The notes: generated from the letters alone by a model not told the origin. A DNA stretch of 64,000 nucleotides from Actinoallomurus liliacearum (GCF_039542035.1 NZ_BAABHJ010000019.1:70950-134949), one strand, 5' to 3'; positions 35,350 through 43,954 are shown, numbered from the stretch's first letter. Translations and numbers: made by a program.

Positions 35350-35697
35350 ATGTCAGAGCCGCAGTCGATGTTCCGCGTCATGCTGCGCATGCAGATCCAC
35401 CAGGGGATGGAGCAGGAGTTCGAGCAGACCTGGCATTCCGTCGGCAAGGCGGTCACGGACCATCCGGCGAACATCGGCCAGTGGCTGTCCCGGAGCGACG
35501 AAGAGGACAACGTCTACTACATCGTCAGCGACTGGACCGACGAGCCGCGGTTCCGCGAGTTCGAGCACAGCGACACCCACCTCGCGCACCGGACGAAGCT
35601 GCACCCGTACCGCTCCGGCGGCTCGATGACGACCATGCACGTGGTCTACGCGATGACCGGTGCGGGCGCGGCCGCGCCGGCGTCGGGCACCGCGTGA
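35350..35697 (+). CDS. Antibiotic-biosynthesis-monooxygenase (ABM)-fold small protein
   Basis: This 115-residue dimeric alpha/beta-barrel (ferredoxin-like) protein opens with MFRVMLRMQIHQGMEQEFEQ and includes YYIVSDWTDEPRFREFEHS. This pattern is shared by ABM-type cofactor-free monooxygenases and cyclases of pentangular polyketide pathways. It probably oxidises or cyclises an aromatic intermediate. GGAGGA precedes the ATG. The stop codon lies at the start of a 15-bp tandem repeat array; a frameshift there would add an EPAP-rich tail. Confidence 0.8.
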   Translation: MSEPQSMFRVMLRMQIHQGMEQEFEQTWHSVGKAVTDHPANIGQWLSRSDEEDNVYYIVSDWTDEPRFREFEHSDTHLAHRTKLHPYRSGGSMTTMHVVYAMTGAGAAAPASGTA

Positions 35698-35783
35698 ACC
35701 CGCACCGCACGAGCCCGCACCACCTGAGCCCGCACCACGCGAGCCCGCATCGCGTGAACCCGCACCACCTGAGCCCGCGCCGC
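35694..35783 (+). repeat. 15-bp tandem repeat, six units
   Basis: Six consecutive 15-mers of the type gtgAgCCCGCaCcaC occupy 35694-35783 with one to five changes each (CTGAGCCCGCACCAC at 35724 and GTGAACCCGCACCAC at 35754 are examples). The array starts on the ABM stop codon and fills most of the ABM-SDR 4 gap. Units keep a multiple of three, and one frame would encode EPAP repeats. Confidence 0.85.
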
Positions 35784-35884
35784 GCGACCGGCGTCGCGAG
35801 CGCGTCTCCAGCCCACTGCGAGAGGACCGGGGCAGCGTCGGGCCGGAGTTCGTCGTATGAACCGCCCCACCCGACGGAGGTCCC

Positions 35885-36622
35885 ATGAATCTCGGACTGC
35901 GCGGCAAGCGCGTGCTGGTGACCGGCGGCAGCCGGGGCATCGGCAGGGAGACCGTACTGGCCTTCGCCCGGGCCGGCGCCCGGGTCGTGGCCTGCCATCG
36001 CACGCCCGGTGAGGCGGCCGACGGCCTCGCCCGCGAGCTTAAGGAACTCGGCGGCGACCACCGCCTGGTCCAGGCCGACGTCACCGAACCCGCCGGTGCC
36101 TCCGCGCTCGCGGAGGCCTGCCGGGAGACCCTCGGCGGGCTCGACGCGCTCGTCAACAACGTCGGCGTGGACGGCCGGGCGAAGTTCGGGGAGCTGTCGG
36201 CGCAGGAATGGCGGCGGGTCCTCGACGCGAACCTGACCGGCACCTTCCTGGTCACCAAGGCCGTCCTCGGGCTGCTCGCGGACGGCGGCTCGATCATCAA
36301 CATCGGAGCGTCCGCGGGAATGCGGGGACGGCCGGAGAGCGCGCACTACGGCGCCTCCAAGACCGCGATCCTCGGACTGACCCGGTCGCTGGCCAGGGAG
36401 CTGGGTCCCCGCGGGATCCGGGTCAACACCATCGCGCCCGGCGTCATCGTCACCGAGCCCGGCGGTGGACCGCCGCCTCCGGTCGCCGACGCGATCCGCG
36501 CGGTGACCGCGCTGGGCCGGCTGGGCACGAGCGCCGACGTCGCCCCGGCCGTCCTGTTCCTGGCCAGTGACTCATCGCAGTACATCACCGGTGCCACGCT
36601 CAACATCGACGGAGGTGTCTGA
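35885..36622 (+). CDS. Short-chain dehydrogenase/reductase (SDR 4, FabG-like)
   Basis: This 245-residue FabG-type SDR has TGGSRGIG, NNVGVDG, INIGASAGM and YGASK, ending in the typical ITGATLNIDGGV. It is the third gene of the plus-strand operon; its stop overlaps the SchA/CurD ATG by one base (TGATG). A polyketide ketoreductase function is inferred. Confidence 0.89.
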   Translation: MNLGLRGKRVLVTGGSRGIGRETVLAFARAGARVVACHRTPGEAADGLARELKELGGDHRLVQADVTEPAGASALAEACRETLGGLDALVNNVGVDGRAKFGELSAQEWRRVLDANLTGTFLVTKAVLGLLADGGSIINIGASAGMRGRPESAHYGASKTAILGLTRSLARELGPRGIRVNTIAPGVIVTEPGGGPPPPVADAIRAVTALGRLGTSADVAPAVLFLASDSSQYITGATLNIDGGV

Positions 36623-37002
36623 TGCCGTTCGCCGCCATCACCTACCGGGTCGTTCCCGGACACGAGGACGAGATCGCGGAGATCTTCGCGGGCTTCCAGC
36701 GGGTGGACACGCCCGTCTTCCAGGACCCGGACGGCGAGAAGGCCGGCCGTCTCCTCGGCACGGCCGTGTTCATCAAGGACGACGTGATGGTCCGGGTGAT
36801 CCACTACGAGGGCGACTTCCGTGCGGTGGCCGCGCACATGGGCCGGCAGAAGGGCGTGCACCTCCTGGAGGAGAAGCTCGCGCCGTACCTGGCCGAGAAG
36901 CGCGACACCTCGACGGAGGCGGGCTTCCAGGAGTACTTCCGTAACTCGGTCATGCGCTCCGTCTCCCAGCTGTCGGTGGACACCCACCCCGTGAGCGGGT
37001 GA
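36622..37002 (+). CDS. SchA/CurD-like domain protein (polyketide cyclase/oxygenase type)
   Basis: This 126-residue protein of the SchA/CurD family, named from spore-pigment clusters, shows ITYRVVPGHEDEIAEIFAGF, TAVFIKDDVMVRVIHYEGDF and LAPYLAEKRDTSTEAGF. Family members occur almost only in aromatic (type II) polyketide clusters and are thought to help ring closure or oxidation. Its presence is one of the stronger marks that this cluster makes a pentangular-type aromatic polyketide. One-base overlap with SDR 4. Confidence 0.85.
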   Translation: MPFAAITYRVVPGHEDEIAEIFAGFQRVDTPVFQDPDGEKAGRLLGTAVFIKDDVMVRVIHYEGDFRAVAAHMGRQKGVHLLEEKLAPYLAEKRDTSTEAGFQEYFRNSVMRSVSQLSVDTHPVSG

Positions 37003-37006
37003 CGGC

Positions 37007-37867
37007 GTGGAGATCGGGATCGGGCTGCCGACCACCATCCCCGGTGCCGGCGGCGACGAGCTTCTCGCGTGGGCGAAACGCGGCGAGGACCTCGGCTTCT
37101 CCTCTCTCGGTGTGCTGGACCGGCTCATGTACGACTCCTATGAGCCGCTGATCACGCTGGCGGCCGCCGCCGGCGCGACGAGCCGGATCCGGCTGACCAC
37201 CAGCATCCTGATCGCCGCCTACCGCGGCGATCAGGTGGTGCTGGCCAAGCAGCTCGCGTCCCTGCACCGGCTCTCCGGCGGCCGCCTCGTCGTCAGCGTG
37301 GCGGCCGGCCCGCGCGAGGACGACTACGAGGCGTGCGGGACGCCGTTCCACCGGCGGGGCCGCCGGCTCGACGACCTGCTCGGCGAGCTCCGGCGGCTCT
37401 GGGCGGGCGCGGCGTCGCCCGGGCTGGTGCCGGGCCCCTCCTGCGTGAACGGCGGTCCGCCGCTGATCGTGGGCGGGCACTCCGAGGCGGCCATGCGGCG
37501 GGCGGCCACCTACGGTGACGGCTGGATCGCCGGCGGCAGCTCGGCGTCCGGCTACGACGCGCTCGCCCAGCGGGCGCGTACGGCCTGGCAGGCCGCGGGC
37601 CGTACCGGCGAACCGCGGATGCTGGCCATCGCCTACGTCGCGCTCGGCGCGGACGCCCGCGAAGCCGCCGGACGCTACCTCACCGAGTACTACGCCTTCG
37701 CCGGGCCGAAGGCGGACATGGCCGTGCGCAGCATGCTCACCGACGAGCGGCAGCTCCGTGAGTTCGCCGACGGGTACGAGGCGTCGGGCTGCGACGAGCT
37801 CATCCTCATCCCGTGCGTCACCGATGTGGGCCAGGCCGACCGCATCGCCAAAGCCGTGTGGGGATGA
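37007..37867 (+). CDS. LLM-class flavin/F420-dependent oxidoreductase (1)
   Basis: This 286-residue luciferase-like TIM barrel opens MEIGIGLPTTIPGAGGDE. It has GVLDRLMYDSYEPLITLAAAAG, LASLHRLSGGRLVVSVAAG and YGDGWIAGG. It is a paralogue of 57702-58559 with the same length and landmarks. LLM enzymes use reduced flavin or F420 for monooxygenation or reduction; which applies here is unknown. GTG 37007 starts 5 bp after the previous stop, ending the five-gene operon. Confidence 0.87.
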   Translation: MEIGIGLPTTIPGAGGDELLAWAKRGEDLGFSSLGVLDRLMYDSYEPLITLAAAAGATSRIRLTTSILIAAYRGDQVVLAKQLASLHRLSGGRLVVSVAAGPREDDYEACGTPFHRRGRRLDDLLGELRRLWAGAASPGLVPGPSCVNGGPPLIVGGHSEAAMRRAATYGDGWIAGGSSASGYDALAQRARTAWQAAGRTGEPRMLAIAYVALGADAREAAGRYLTEYYAFAGPKADMAVRSMLTDERQLREFADGYEASGCDELILIPCVTDVGQADRIAKAVWG

Positions 37868-37881
37868 CCGCCCGCGCGTGA

Positions 37882-37911
37882 CGGCGGGCCCGCCCGTACG
37901 GGGGCCCGCCG
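37882..37911. terminator. Convergent terminator, 10-bp stem
   Basis: CGGCGGGCCC at 37882-37891 pairs with GGGCCCGCCG at 37902-37911 across a 10-nt loop. It lies between the convergent LLM oxidoreductase and MDR reductase genes. Confidence 0.7.
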
Positions 37912-37926
37912 GTACGAGGGCCGCCG

Positions 37927-38943
37927 TCAGGCGGAGTCGGGCATGACGATGACGAGTTTCCCGCGGGTGTGCCGTCCCGCCAGATCGGCGTAGGCCCGGG
38001 GTCCCTCCTTCAGGAGGTACCGGCGGCTGATGGTGCACGGCAGGGTGCCCCCGGCCGCCGCGGCCGCCAGCCGGTCGAGGTCGCCGGGGTGGGCGAAGGC
38101 GTGGAAGCCGACGTCGCGGAGGTCGGAGCGCAGCTCGGTGGGCGCGAAGTTGGGGGTGGCGAACCTGATCACGCGGCCGTTCGGCCGCAGGACCCGGCTC
38201 GCCTCGGTCAGACGGTCGCCCGGCAGTACCAGGCTCACCAGCGCGTCCACCCCACCGGGGTGCAGCCGCAACGTCTCGGCCACGGGGTCGGCCGACCGGT
38301 AGTCGATCACCTCCGCGGCGCCGAGCTCCCGGACGTACCGCTCGTCCTCGGGCAGCGCGGTCGCGATCACGTGCGCTCCGGCGGCGGCCAGCAGCGGGAT
38401 CGCCACCCCGCCCACGCCCCCGGTCGCGCCGACGACCAGGACGGTCTCACCGGCTCGGAACCCGCCCGCGCGGAACATCGCCAGGGCCGCGAGGCCCACT
38501 GTGGACAGCGTGGCGGCGTGCTCGGCGGCCAGCTCCGGCGGGCGTACCGCGAGCGCCGGGGTGTCCGCCTCGAACACCGCGTACTCGGCGCTGGAGCCCG
38601 TGCTCAGGGACGGCGGCGCGGAGACCCGGCCGGCGATCTCCGCCATGGTGCGCGGGAACCCGACCCCGAACAGCTCCTCCCCGACGGCGAACCGGGTGAC
38701 GCCGGCGCCGGTCTCGGTCACGGTGCCCGCGAAGTCACCGCCGGGCACGAGCGGGAAGGCGAGCGGGAGCAGGTCGCGCATGACGCCGCTGAGGTTCCAG
38801 ACGTCGGCGGGGTTCACCGAGGCGGCCCGGACCCGTACCTGGATCTGCCCCGGGCCGGGCCGGGGGACCGGCAGGTCCTCGACCCTCAGCTCACCGGGTG
38901 GGCCGTACCGCCTGGCCACCACCGCCGTCATCGTCGTGGGCAT
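37927..38943 (-). CDS. MDR-family NADP-dependent quinone-oxidoreductase-like enzyme
   Basis: This 338-residue zinc-free medium-chain reductase has a GroES-like N-domain (VRVRAASVNPADVWNLSG; VPGGDFAGTV) and an NADPH-binding domain with VVGATGGVGGVAIPLLAAAGAHV. No zinc-binding cysteines are present, so it fits the quinone/enoyl reductase branch. It stands alone on the minus strand; the 355-bp upstream space shared with P450 C contains the second copy of the conserved promoter element. A reduction of a quinone or enone intermediate is inferred. Confidence 0.86.
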   Translation of the reverse strand: MPTTMTAVVARRYGPPGELRVEDLPVPRPGPGQIQVRVRAASVNPADVWNLSGVMRDLLPLAFPLVPGGDFAGTVTETGAGVTRFAVGEELFGVGFPRTMAEIAGRVSAPPSLSTGSSAEYAVFEADTPALAVRPPELAAEHAATLSTVGLAALAMFRAGGFRAGETVLVVGATGGVGGVAIPLLAAAGAHVIATALPEDERYVRELGAAEVIDYRSADPVAETLRLHPGGVDALVSLVLPGDRLTEASRVLRPNGRVIRFATPNFAPTELRSDLRDVGFHAFAHPGDLDRLAAAAAGGTLPCTISRRYLLKEGPRAYADLAGRHTRGKLVIVMPDSA

Positions 38944-39298
38944 CGGCTTCCTCCAGGTCCGCCCGGGCGACCGGCCACGCCGGAGGACGCGCCGCGCGCC
39001 CGGATCCGCGACGCACTGATCCCGGCCGGTCGCCCGTACGGCGCCGACGCGGGCGGCACGATCGTGCCACGGCGCCGTGGACGATCACTCGAGCGCGCGA
39101 GGAGACGTGTCTCTTGACCGTGCATTGATCTTCGAGCGCGCCGAGAAGTCAAGATCACACACTTGTTCGCAACATTCGGCGCCGTCGGCGCCGGAGGCGT
39201 TCCCTCGGTGGGCTCTCGTCGTGCGCGCGGTCGGTGGCCGGCCGATCCGTCTCGAACCGACGAACCCACGGCACCGCACCGGTGCCACGCGAAAAAGG
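38944..39298. promoter_or_regulatory. Divergent promoter region with conserved element copy 2
   Basis: This 355-bp gene-free stretch separates the MDR reductase and P450 C. A perfect 14-bp palindrome GGCACGATCGTGCC lies at 39055-39068; GATCGTGCC (39060) and GATCACTCGAG (39083-39093) match copy 1 at 25210 with identical spacing. Perfect TCGAGCG heptamers begin at 39089 and 39132. TCTTGAC (39112) and GTCAAGA (39148) form a further dyad. The region thus looks heavily regulated, by SARP and probably another factor. Confidence 0.5.
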
Positions 39299-40516
39299 AT
39301 GGTGCCTGTTGTGACCACACTCCTCCCCGACCCGATGACACTGCCGGCGAAGCGAAGCTGCCCGTTCGATCCGCCGGACGAGTACGCGTGGCTGCTCGCC
39401 GAGCGGCCGATCAGCCGGCTCCAGCTTCCGGGCGGGCAGATCGGCTGGCTGGTGACACGGTATGAGGACGTTCGTGCGACGCTGGCCGACCAGCGGTTCA
39501 GTCCGCCGCTCGTCCAGGTGACCCCCGCGGCCGAACTCCCGCTCCCGAACGAGGAACTGGTCGTGCCCCCGGGGACGTTCCCCGCCCTCGACCCGCCCGA
39601 GCACAGCCGGTACCGCCGGCTGGTGAGCCCCTACTTCACCCGTAAGGCGATGCGGGAGCTGACGCCGCGGATCCGGGAGATCGTCGATGAGCACCTGAGC
39701 GCGTTCATCGCTCAGGGCGACCGGGGCGACCTGGTCACCGGCTTCGCCGGTCCGATGGCCTCGTCGGTGATCGGCGAGATGGTGGGGGTGCCGGTCGCCG
39801 ACCGCCCGGCCTTCCAGCGGCAGGTCGCGACGCTGCTGTCGCTCAGCGCCGGGGTCGACGAGCTGCGCGACGCCCGCCTCGGCCTCTACGGGAGCATGGC
39901 CGAACTCGTGGCGGCCAAGCGCCGCCGGCCGGGCGACGACATCATCAGCCGCCTGCTCCAGGGTGAGACGCGGATCAGCGACACCGAGGTGGTCAACATC
40001 GCGGCGCTGCTGTTGCTCACCGGGCTGGAGACGACCGCCGGGATGGTGGGCCTCGGCGCGTTCGTCCTCCTTGAGCACCCCGGCCAGCTGGCGGACCTGA
40101 AGGCAGACGAGACGCTCATCGACGGCGCGATCGAGGAGTTGCTGCGTTACCTGAGCATCGTGCAGTTCGGCGTGACCCGCAAGGCGAAGGAGGACCTTGA
40201 GATCGGTGGCCAGGTGATCCACGCCGGCGAGACCGTGATCGCCTCGATCGCGGCCGCCAACCGCGACCCGCGATTCCTCTCCGACCCGGACCGGCTGGAC
40301 ATCCACCGCTCGGGAACGCCTCACATCGCCTTCGGCTACGGGGTGCACCAGTGCCTCGGCGCCCACCTCGCCCGGACGGAGATGAAGGTCGCGCTGACCG
40401 CGCTCTTCCGCCGGCTGCCGACGTTGCGTCTCGCGGTGCCGGCCGAGGAGATCCCGATGGCCGACGACACGGTTCTCTACTGTGTGCACTCCCTCCCGGT
40501 CGTCTGGGACGACTGA
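39299..40516 (+). CDS. Cytochrome P450 (C)
   Basis: This 405-residue P450 has I-helix TGLETT at 241-246 (acid retained, first Ala replaced by Thr), ExxR in EELLRY and heme loop FGYGVHQCLGAHLAR with Cys352, typical of CYP105/107-like hydroxylases of secondary metabolism. ATG 39299 is used, but a GTG at 39311 is better spaced from the AAAAAGG sequence and would shorten the protein by four residues. A perfect hairpin follows the stop. The site of oxidation is unknown. Confidence 0.92.
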   Translation: MVPVVTTLLPDPMTLPAKRSCPFDPPDEYAWLLAERPISRLQLPGGQIGWLVTRYEDVRATLADQRFSPPLVQVTPAAELPLPNEELVVPPGTFPALDPPEHSRYRRLVSPYFTRKAMRELTPRIREIVDEHLSAFIAQGDRGDLVTGFAGPMASSVIGEMVGVPVADRPAFQRQVATLLSLSAGVDELRDARLGLYGSMAELVAAKRRRPGDDIISRLLQGETRISDTEVVNIAALLLLTGLETTAGMVGLGAFVLLEHPGQLADLKADETLIDGAIEELLRYLSIVQFGVTRKAKEDLEIGGQVIHAGETVIASIAAANRDPRFLSDPDRLDIHRSGTPHIAFGYGVHQCLGAHLARTEMKVALTALFRRLPTLRLAVPAEEIPMADDTVLYCVHSLPVVWDD

Positions 40517-40545
40517 TCGGCCTCGGCCGGTGACCGCCGGAACCC

Positions 40546-40579
40546 GGCCCGGCCGCTCATGATCACGAGCGGCCGGGCC
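40546..40579. terminator. Convergent terminator, perfect 13-bp stem
   Basis: GGCCCGGCCGCTC at 40546-40558 pairs exactly with 40567-40579 around an 8-nt loop. It lies between the convergent P450 C and LLM oxidoreductase 2 genes. Confidence 0.8.
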
Positions 40580-40601
40580 ATCGTCGTGGCACCCGGACGA
40601 C

Positions 40602-41666
40602 CTACGCCAAGGTGGGGCCCCGCACACCGTCGGCCGGCGGCTCCGCCCCGGCGGCCGCGCGGAGGGCCCCCGCCCGGGCGAACCGCCGGAGTGTCCCCGC
40701 CGGGTCGAGGTGGGACGGAAGCGTGGCGAGGACACAGGACACGCCGATCGACTCCAGCCGCTTCAGGTGCGCCTCGGTCTCGGCCACGTCACCCACCGTC
40801 GCGCCGATGCCCGCGGCCAGGTCGACCAGTCCCAGCCGCTCGAGCAGCCGCACGTTCTTCCCCCCGACGACGAAGTCGGAGGGGTCGTAGCGGCGCTCCA
40901 TCTCCTCCACCGCGCCGAGGAGAGCGGGCGGGAGCTTCGCGCGCATGTGCGCCGGCCGCAGCCGCCAGCCCGCGATCGAGGCGAGGGACGGTCCGATCGC
41001 CGCGATCGCCTGGGCGCGGTCGTCCTCGATCGAGGCGAACGTGAACCCCCAGATGTCGATCGCGTCGGGGTCCCGCCCGGCCTCCGTCGCGGCGGCCCGG
41101 ACGATCGCGATCTTCTCCTCGACGTGTTCGACGGACATCCCGACCGCCATGATCACGCCATCGGCGATCTCCCCGGCCTGTCGCAGGCTCTTGGGATGGT
41201 CCGCGGCGATGAAGATCGGCACCGCGTAGCTTCGGCCCAGGGGCTCGGTGTGGTACCCATCGACGTACGCGCTCCCGCCGCCCAGGATCGCGCGGACGGC
41301 CGTGACGAACTCGCGCACCTCCTGCCGGGTCGACCCCTTGGTGCGGCCGAGGGCGCGCATGGCGCTGCCGCCGTTCCCGATGCCGAGGACGACGCGCCCG
41401 CCCGTCAGCTCATGCAACGAGGAGACGCCGCACGCGGTGATGGTCGGATGGCGGATGATCGGTGTGGTGACCGTCGTCGCCAGGGTGGCGTTCCGGACCT
41501 CCTGCGCCGCCGTCGTCATGGAGACGAACAGCTCCTGGGCCCGGAACGGTGAGTCGCCGACCCCGAGCACGTCGTAGCCGAGCTCGTCCGCCAGGCGCAT
41601 CAGGCCGCGGAACGCCGGCAGGTCCTCAGTCCACTCGATGATCGCGCCAAGCCTCACGAGCCGCAC
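40602..41666 (-). CDS. LLM-class flavin/F420-dependent oxidoreductase (2)
   Basis: This 354-residue luciferase-like barrel has RLGAIIEWTEDLPAFRGLM, VTTPIIRHPTITACGVSSLHELTGGRVVLGIGNG and FIAADHPKSLRQAGEIADGVIMAVG. It is longer than and not closely similar to the other two LLM proteins in the cluster; the pattern resembles F420-dependent methylene-H4MPT-reductase-like enzymes. It lies 61 bp downstream of the small methyltransferase and is probably co-transcribed with it. The substrate is unknown. Confidence 0.85.
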   Translation of the reverse strand: MRLVRLGAIIEWTEDLPAFRGLMRLADELGYDVLGVGDSPFRAQELFVSMTTAAQEVRNATLATTVTTPIIRHPTITACGVSSLHELTGGRVVLGIGNGGSAMRALGRTKGSTRQEVREFVTAVRAILGGGSAYVDGYHTEPLGRSYAVPIFIAADHPKSLRQAGEIADGVIMAVGMSVEHVEEKIAIVRAAATEAGRDPDAIDIWGFTFASIEDDRAQAIAAIGPSLASIAGWRLRPAHMRAKLPPALLGAVEEMERRYDPSDFVVGGKNVRLLERLGLVDLAAGIGATVGDVAETEAHLKRLESIGVSCVLATLPSHLDPAGTLRRFARAGALRAAAGAEPPADGVRGPTLA

Positions 41667-41727
41667 CGTCCCCCGTGTCTTCGCCTGCCGCTGCCGTACG
41701 TCGTCATGTGCGTTCCCCTCCTGGTCG

Positions 41728-42411
41728 CTAGCCGGCGGTGGCCTGGAAGAGCGCGACCGTCCCCCGCATCAGCACGCGGTACTTCGGGAAGTAGCGCGCG
41801 AGCTGGCGCTCGAGTCCGGCCTGGTCGTCGCCCTGGTTCTGGAAGTTGCCGCGCTCGTGCTGGGCGACCATCAGATGGGCCGTCAACCGGTTCATGGGGA
41901 CGCCTTCGCAGAGCACCGTGGTGCCGAAGAAGGTGCCGCCGGGCCGGAGAACCTCGGCGACGTGCTTCAGGATCACGCCCTTCTTCTCCCAGCCGCCCGG
42001 GATGGTGTGGAAGACCAGGCTCATCGCGGCCGAGTCGAAGTGCCCGGCCGGGAGCGGCAGCGGGTTCATCAGGTTGGCCTGGCAGGTCTTGGGGTTGTAC
42101 CGGGCGAGCCGCTCGGATGAGGCCCGGAGGCATTCCTCGTTGAGGTCGAGGAGGGTGATCTCCGGATTCGGGGTCGGGAAACGGCAGTGATCGACGAAGT
42201 AACCGGTGCCGGGCCCGATGTCGAGGTGCCGGTTCCCGACCGAGGCGTTGTAGAGCCGGCGCATGTGCCGGGCCGGGCAGCGCCAGACCAGCGAGCAGAA
42301 CAGCCCGATGACCAGCTTGTCGTAGATCTGGAGATTGCGCGGCGTATACGCCTCTTGCGCGTGGACGATCCTCGGGTCCAGTTCCGCGGATTCGGTGGGC
42401 TCGGTCGTCAT
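41728..42411 (-). CDS. Class I SAM-dependent methyltransferase, small
   Basis: This 227-residue single-domain methyltransferase has motif I HLDIGPGTGYFVDHC, acidic motif II TLLDLNEECLRAS and FDSAAMSLVFHTIPGGW. It lacks the dimerisation domain of the other cluster methyltransferases, so it may act as a C- or carboxyl-methyltransferase or on a different substrate. ATG 42411 is preferred; longer starts add low-complexity sequence. It forms a two-gene unit with LLM 2. Confidence 0.82.
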   Translation of the reverse strand: MTTEPTESAELDPRIVHAQEAYTPRNLQIYDKLVIGLFCSLVWRCPARHMRRLYNASVGNRHLDIGPGTGYFVDHCRFPTPNPEITLLDLNEECLRASSERLARYNPKTCQANLMNPLPLPAGHFDSAAMSLVFHTIPGGWEKKGVILKHVAEVLRPGGTFFGTTVLCEGVPMNRLTAHLMVAQHERGNFQNQGDDQAGLERQLARYFPKYRVLMRGTVALFQATAG

Positions 42412-42540
42412 ATTCGGGTCTCCGTTCTTCCCTGGCGGCGATTCCCTGGTGATCCGTGCCTTGGTGGAACGGCGGTGGAGCCGTTCCGTCCCGGGCCCCG
42501 TGGCGAGCGGGCGACGGCGGCGCACGCGCCACCGGGTCCG

Positions 42541-42602
42541 GCCGGCCGGCGCCGTTGGCGGCCGGCCGGCCCCGGCAGGCCGGAGGGTCCCGGGCCTGCC
42601 GG
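42541..42602 (-). terminator. Two consecutive GC hairpins downstream of the SGNH-like gene
   Basis: Bases 42541-42550 pair with 42561-42570 (inner stem with one bulge), and CCGGCAGGCC at 42572-42581 pairs with 42593-42602. They lie in the 259-bp space after the SGNH-like gene and before the small methyltransferase on the same strand, so the two genes are probably separate transcripts. Nothing else is evident in that space. Confidence 0.5.
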
Positions 42603-42670
42603 CGGCGGCCCTCTTCGCCGCCGCCCTTCTCAGCGGGCGCGGTCCGGAGACCGGCGCGCCGGCGTCCTCG

Positions 42671-43702
42671 TCAGCCGACGGTCGTACGGCGCCGGACGGC
42701 CGGCGTCTCGCTCAGGTACCGGTGAATGATCTGCGCCGCCTGCCGGTTGCCCTCGTCCGTGAGGATCCCGTTCGTGAGGAAGCAGGTCCCGACGAACTCG
42801 TCCGCCTTCATCTCGAAGAACTCGACCCCGAGCTGCTCGCAGCCCGCGGCGAGCATGGCGGCGAACGGGTCGAGGTGCTCTTCCAGGACCTCGTTGGGAA
42901 CCCCCCAGGAGGACTTCTGGAAGTCGTAGTGCGTCAGCTCCTCTGGCGTGAGGTCACGCGTACGGGGAGACGCCCACGGCTGGAGGCAGAAGACGATCCT
43001 GGTACGAGGGTCGGCGGCCCGGGCGAGGAAGGTGAGGTCGCGCAGCTGGGCACTGGCGGCCGTCTCGACCCGAGCGCCGATCGTCGACAGGTCGGTCTCC
43101 TCCTCGGGCGGCCCGGAGGTCGCGGCCTCGAAGTCCTCGGGCATCCGCCCGGAGGCGAGTTCGGCCAGGTCGAACAGGGGCACCTGGGTCAGCTTCGCGT
43201 ACGTCCCCTCGTAGAGGATCGGGCCGAACACGCTGCCCGGCGACTTGCGCGTGCGCATCACCGCCATGTAGTTGCCGAACCCGCTGAACAGGACCACCGT
43301 CGAGGCCGCGTGCAGGTACGGAATGGCGGCGATCAGCTCCTGCAGGGAGTTGGCCGCGATCACCGCGAGGTTCAGCCATCTCCGGCCGGTCAGGGCCGCG
43401 AGCTGGGACGCCGGGGTGGCGTCGTCCGAGCCGGCCGCCATGCCGAAGGCCACCGAGCTGCCGAGCAGCAGGTCTCCCCCGCCCGCCTCCAGCCAGCTCT
43501 CGCTGCCGACCGGGCCGAACGGCGAGTCGGAGATCCGGAAGCCCTCTCCGTCGGTGTTGATCACGGCCGAGCGGTGTCCCGGGGGAAGGGTGAAGCCCAG
43601 GTGGGGATGCGGGTACAGGTCGATCCCCATCTGCTCGAACAGCACTCCCCCACGCTGCCTCCGCGAGTGAGCCTCGTGATCGTCCTTGGCTGAGGTGCCC
43701 AT
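42671..43702 (-). CDS. SGNH/GDSL-like protein of unknown function
   Basis: This 343-residue cytosolic protein has an SGNH-hydrolase-like core: LLLGSSVAFGMAAGSDDATPA (nucleophile-like Ser in GSSVAFG), LNLAVIAANSLQELIAAIPYL and VVLFSGFGNYMAV. I connect it with the family annotated as inducer of phenazine A, found in actinobacterial antibiotic clusters; that assignment is from memory and tentative. A terminal Asp-His pair is not obvious, so catalysis is uncertain. It is divergent from an O-methyltransferase across a 299-bp region with two SARP-type sites. Confidence 0.62.
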   Translation of the reverse strand: MGTSAKDDHEAHSRRQRGGVLFEQMGIDLYPHPHLGFTLPPGHRSAVINTDGEGFRISDSPFGPVGSESWLEAGGGDLLLGSSVAFGMAAGSDDATPASQLAALTGRRWLNLAVIAANSLQELIAAIPYLHAASTVVLFSGFGNYMAVMRTRKSPGSVFGPILYEGTYAKLTQVPLFDLAELASGRMPEDFEAATSGPPEEETDLSTIGARVETAASAQLRDLTFLARAADPRTRIVFCLQPWASPRTRDLTPEELTHYDFQKSSWGVPNEVLEEHLDPFAAMLAAGCEQLGVEFFEMKADEFVGTCFLTNGILTDEGNRQAAQIIHRYLSETPAVRRRTTVG

Positions 43703-43770
43703 GGTGTCGCTCCCGTCCCGAGCCGGCCAACCCTTGCGGTATCGCGGTGTCGAAGACTCGCAGGCGGCGT

Positions 43771-43954
43771 TCAAGCCCCGCTCGCGGACCGCTATATCCC
43801 GGATGCCGGCCGTATCCGGGTGACGGCGCCACGGCCGGGACGGGGCCGCGACGACGGGCGACCGGCGAGGCGCGCACGGCTCCAGCCTCCGCCCCGGGCC
43901 GTACACCGCCCTCGGGGGCAGCCGCCCCAACGCTCTTCAAGCCGCGCTCGAAAG
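43771..43954. promoter_or_regulatory. Two SARP-type boxes in the SGNH / O-methyltransferase divergent promoter
   Basis: TCAAGCC-N4-TCGCGGA (43771, 43782) and TCAAGCC-N4-TCGAAAG (43937, 43948) both show 11-bp spacing and share the CGC linker ending; the second ends about 48 bp before the methyltransferase ATG. The rest of the 299-bp region holds no gene. Confidence 0.48.

Noticed and set aside
35660..35860. An EPAP-repeat protein encoded across the 15-bp array
   Set aside because: It overlaps the ABM gene in another frame, has no ribosome-binding site and is explained by the DNA repeat; kept only as a slippage possibility.
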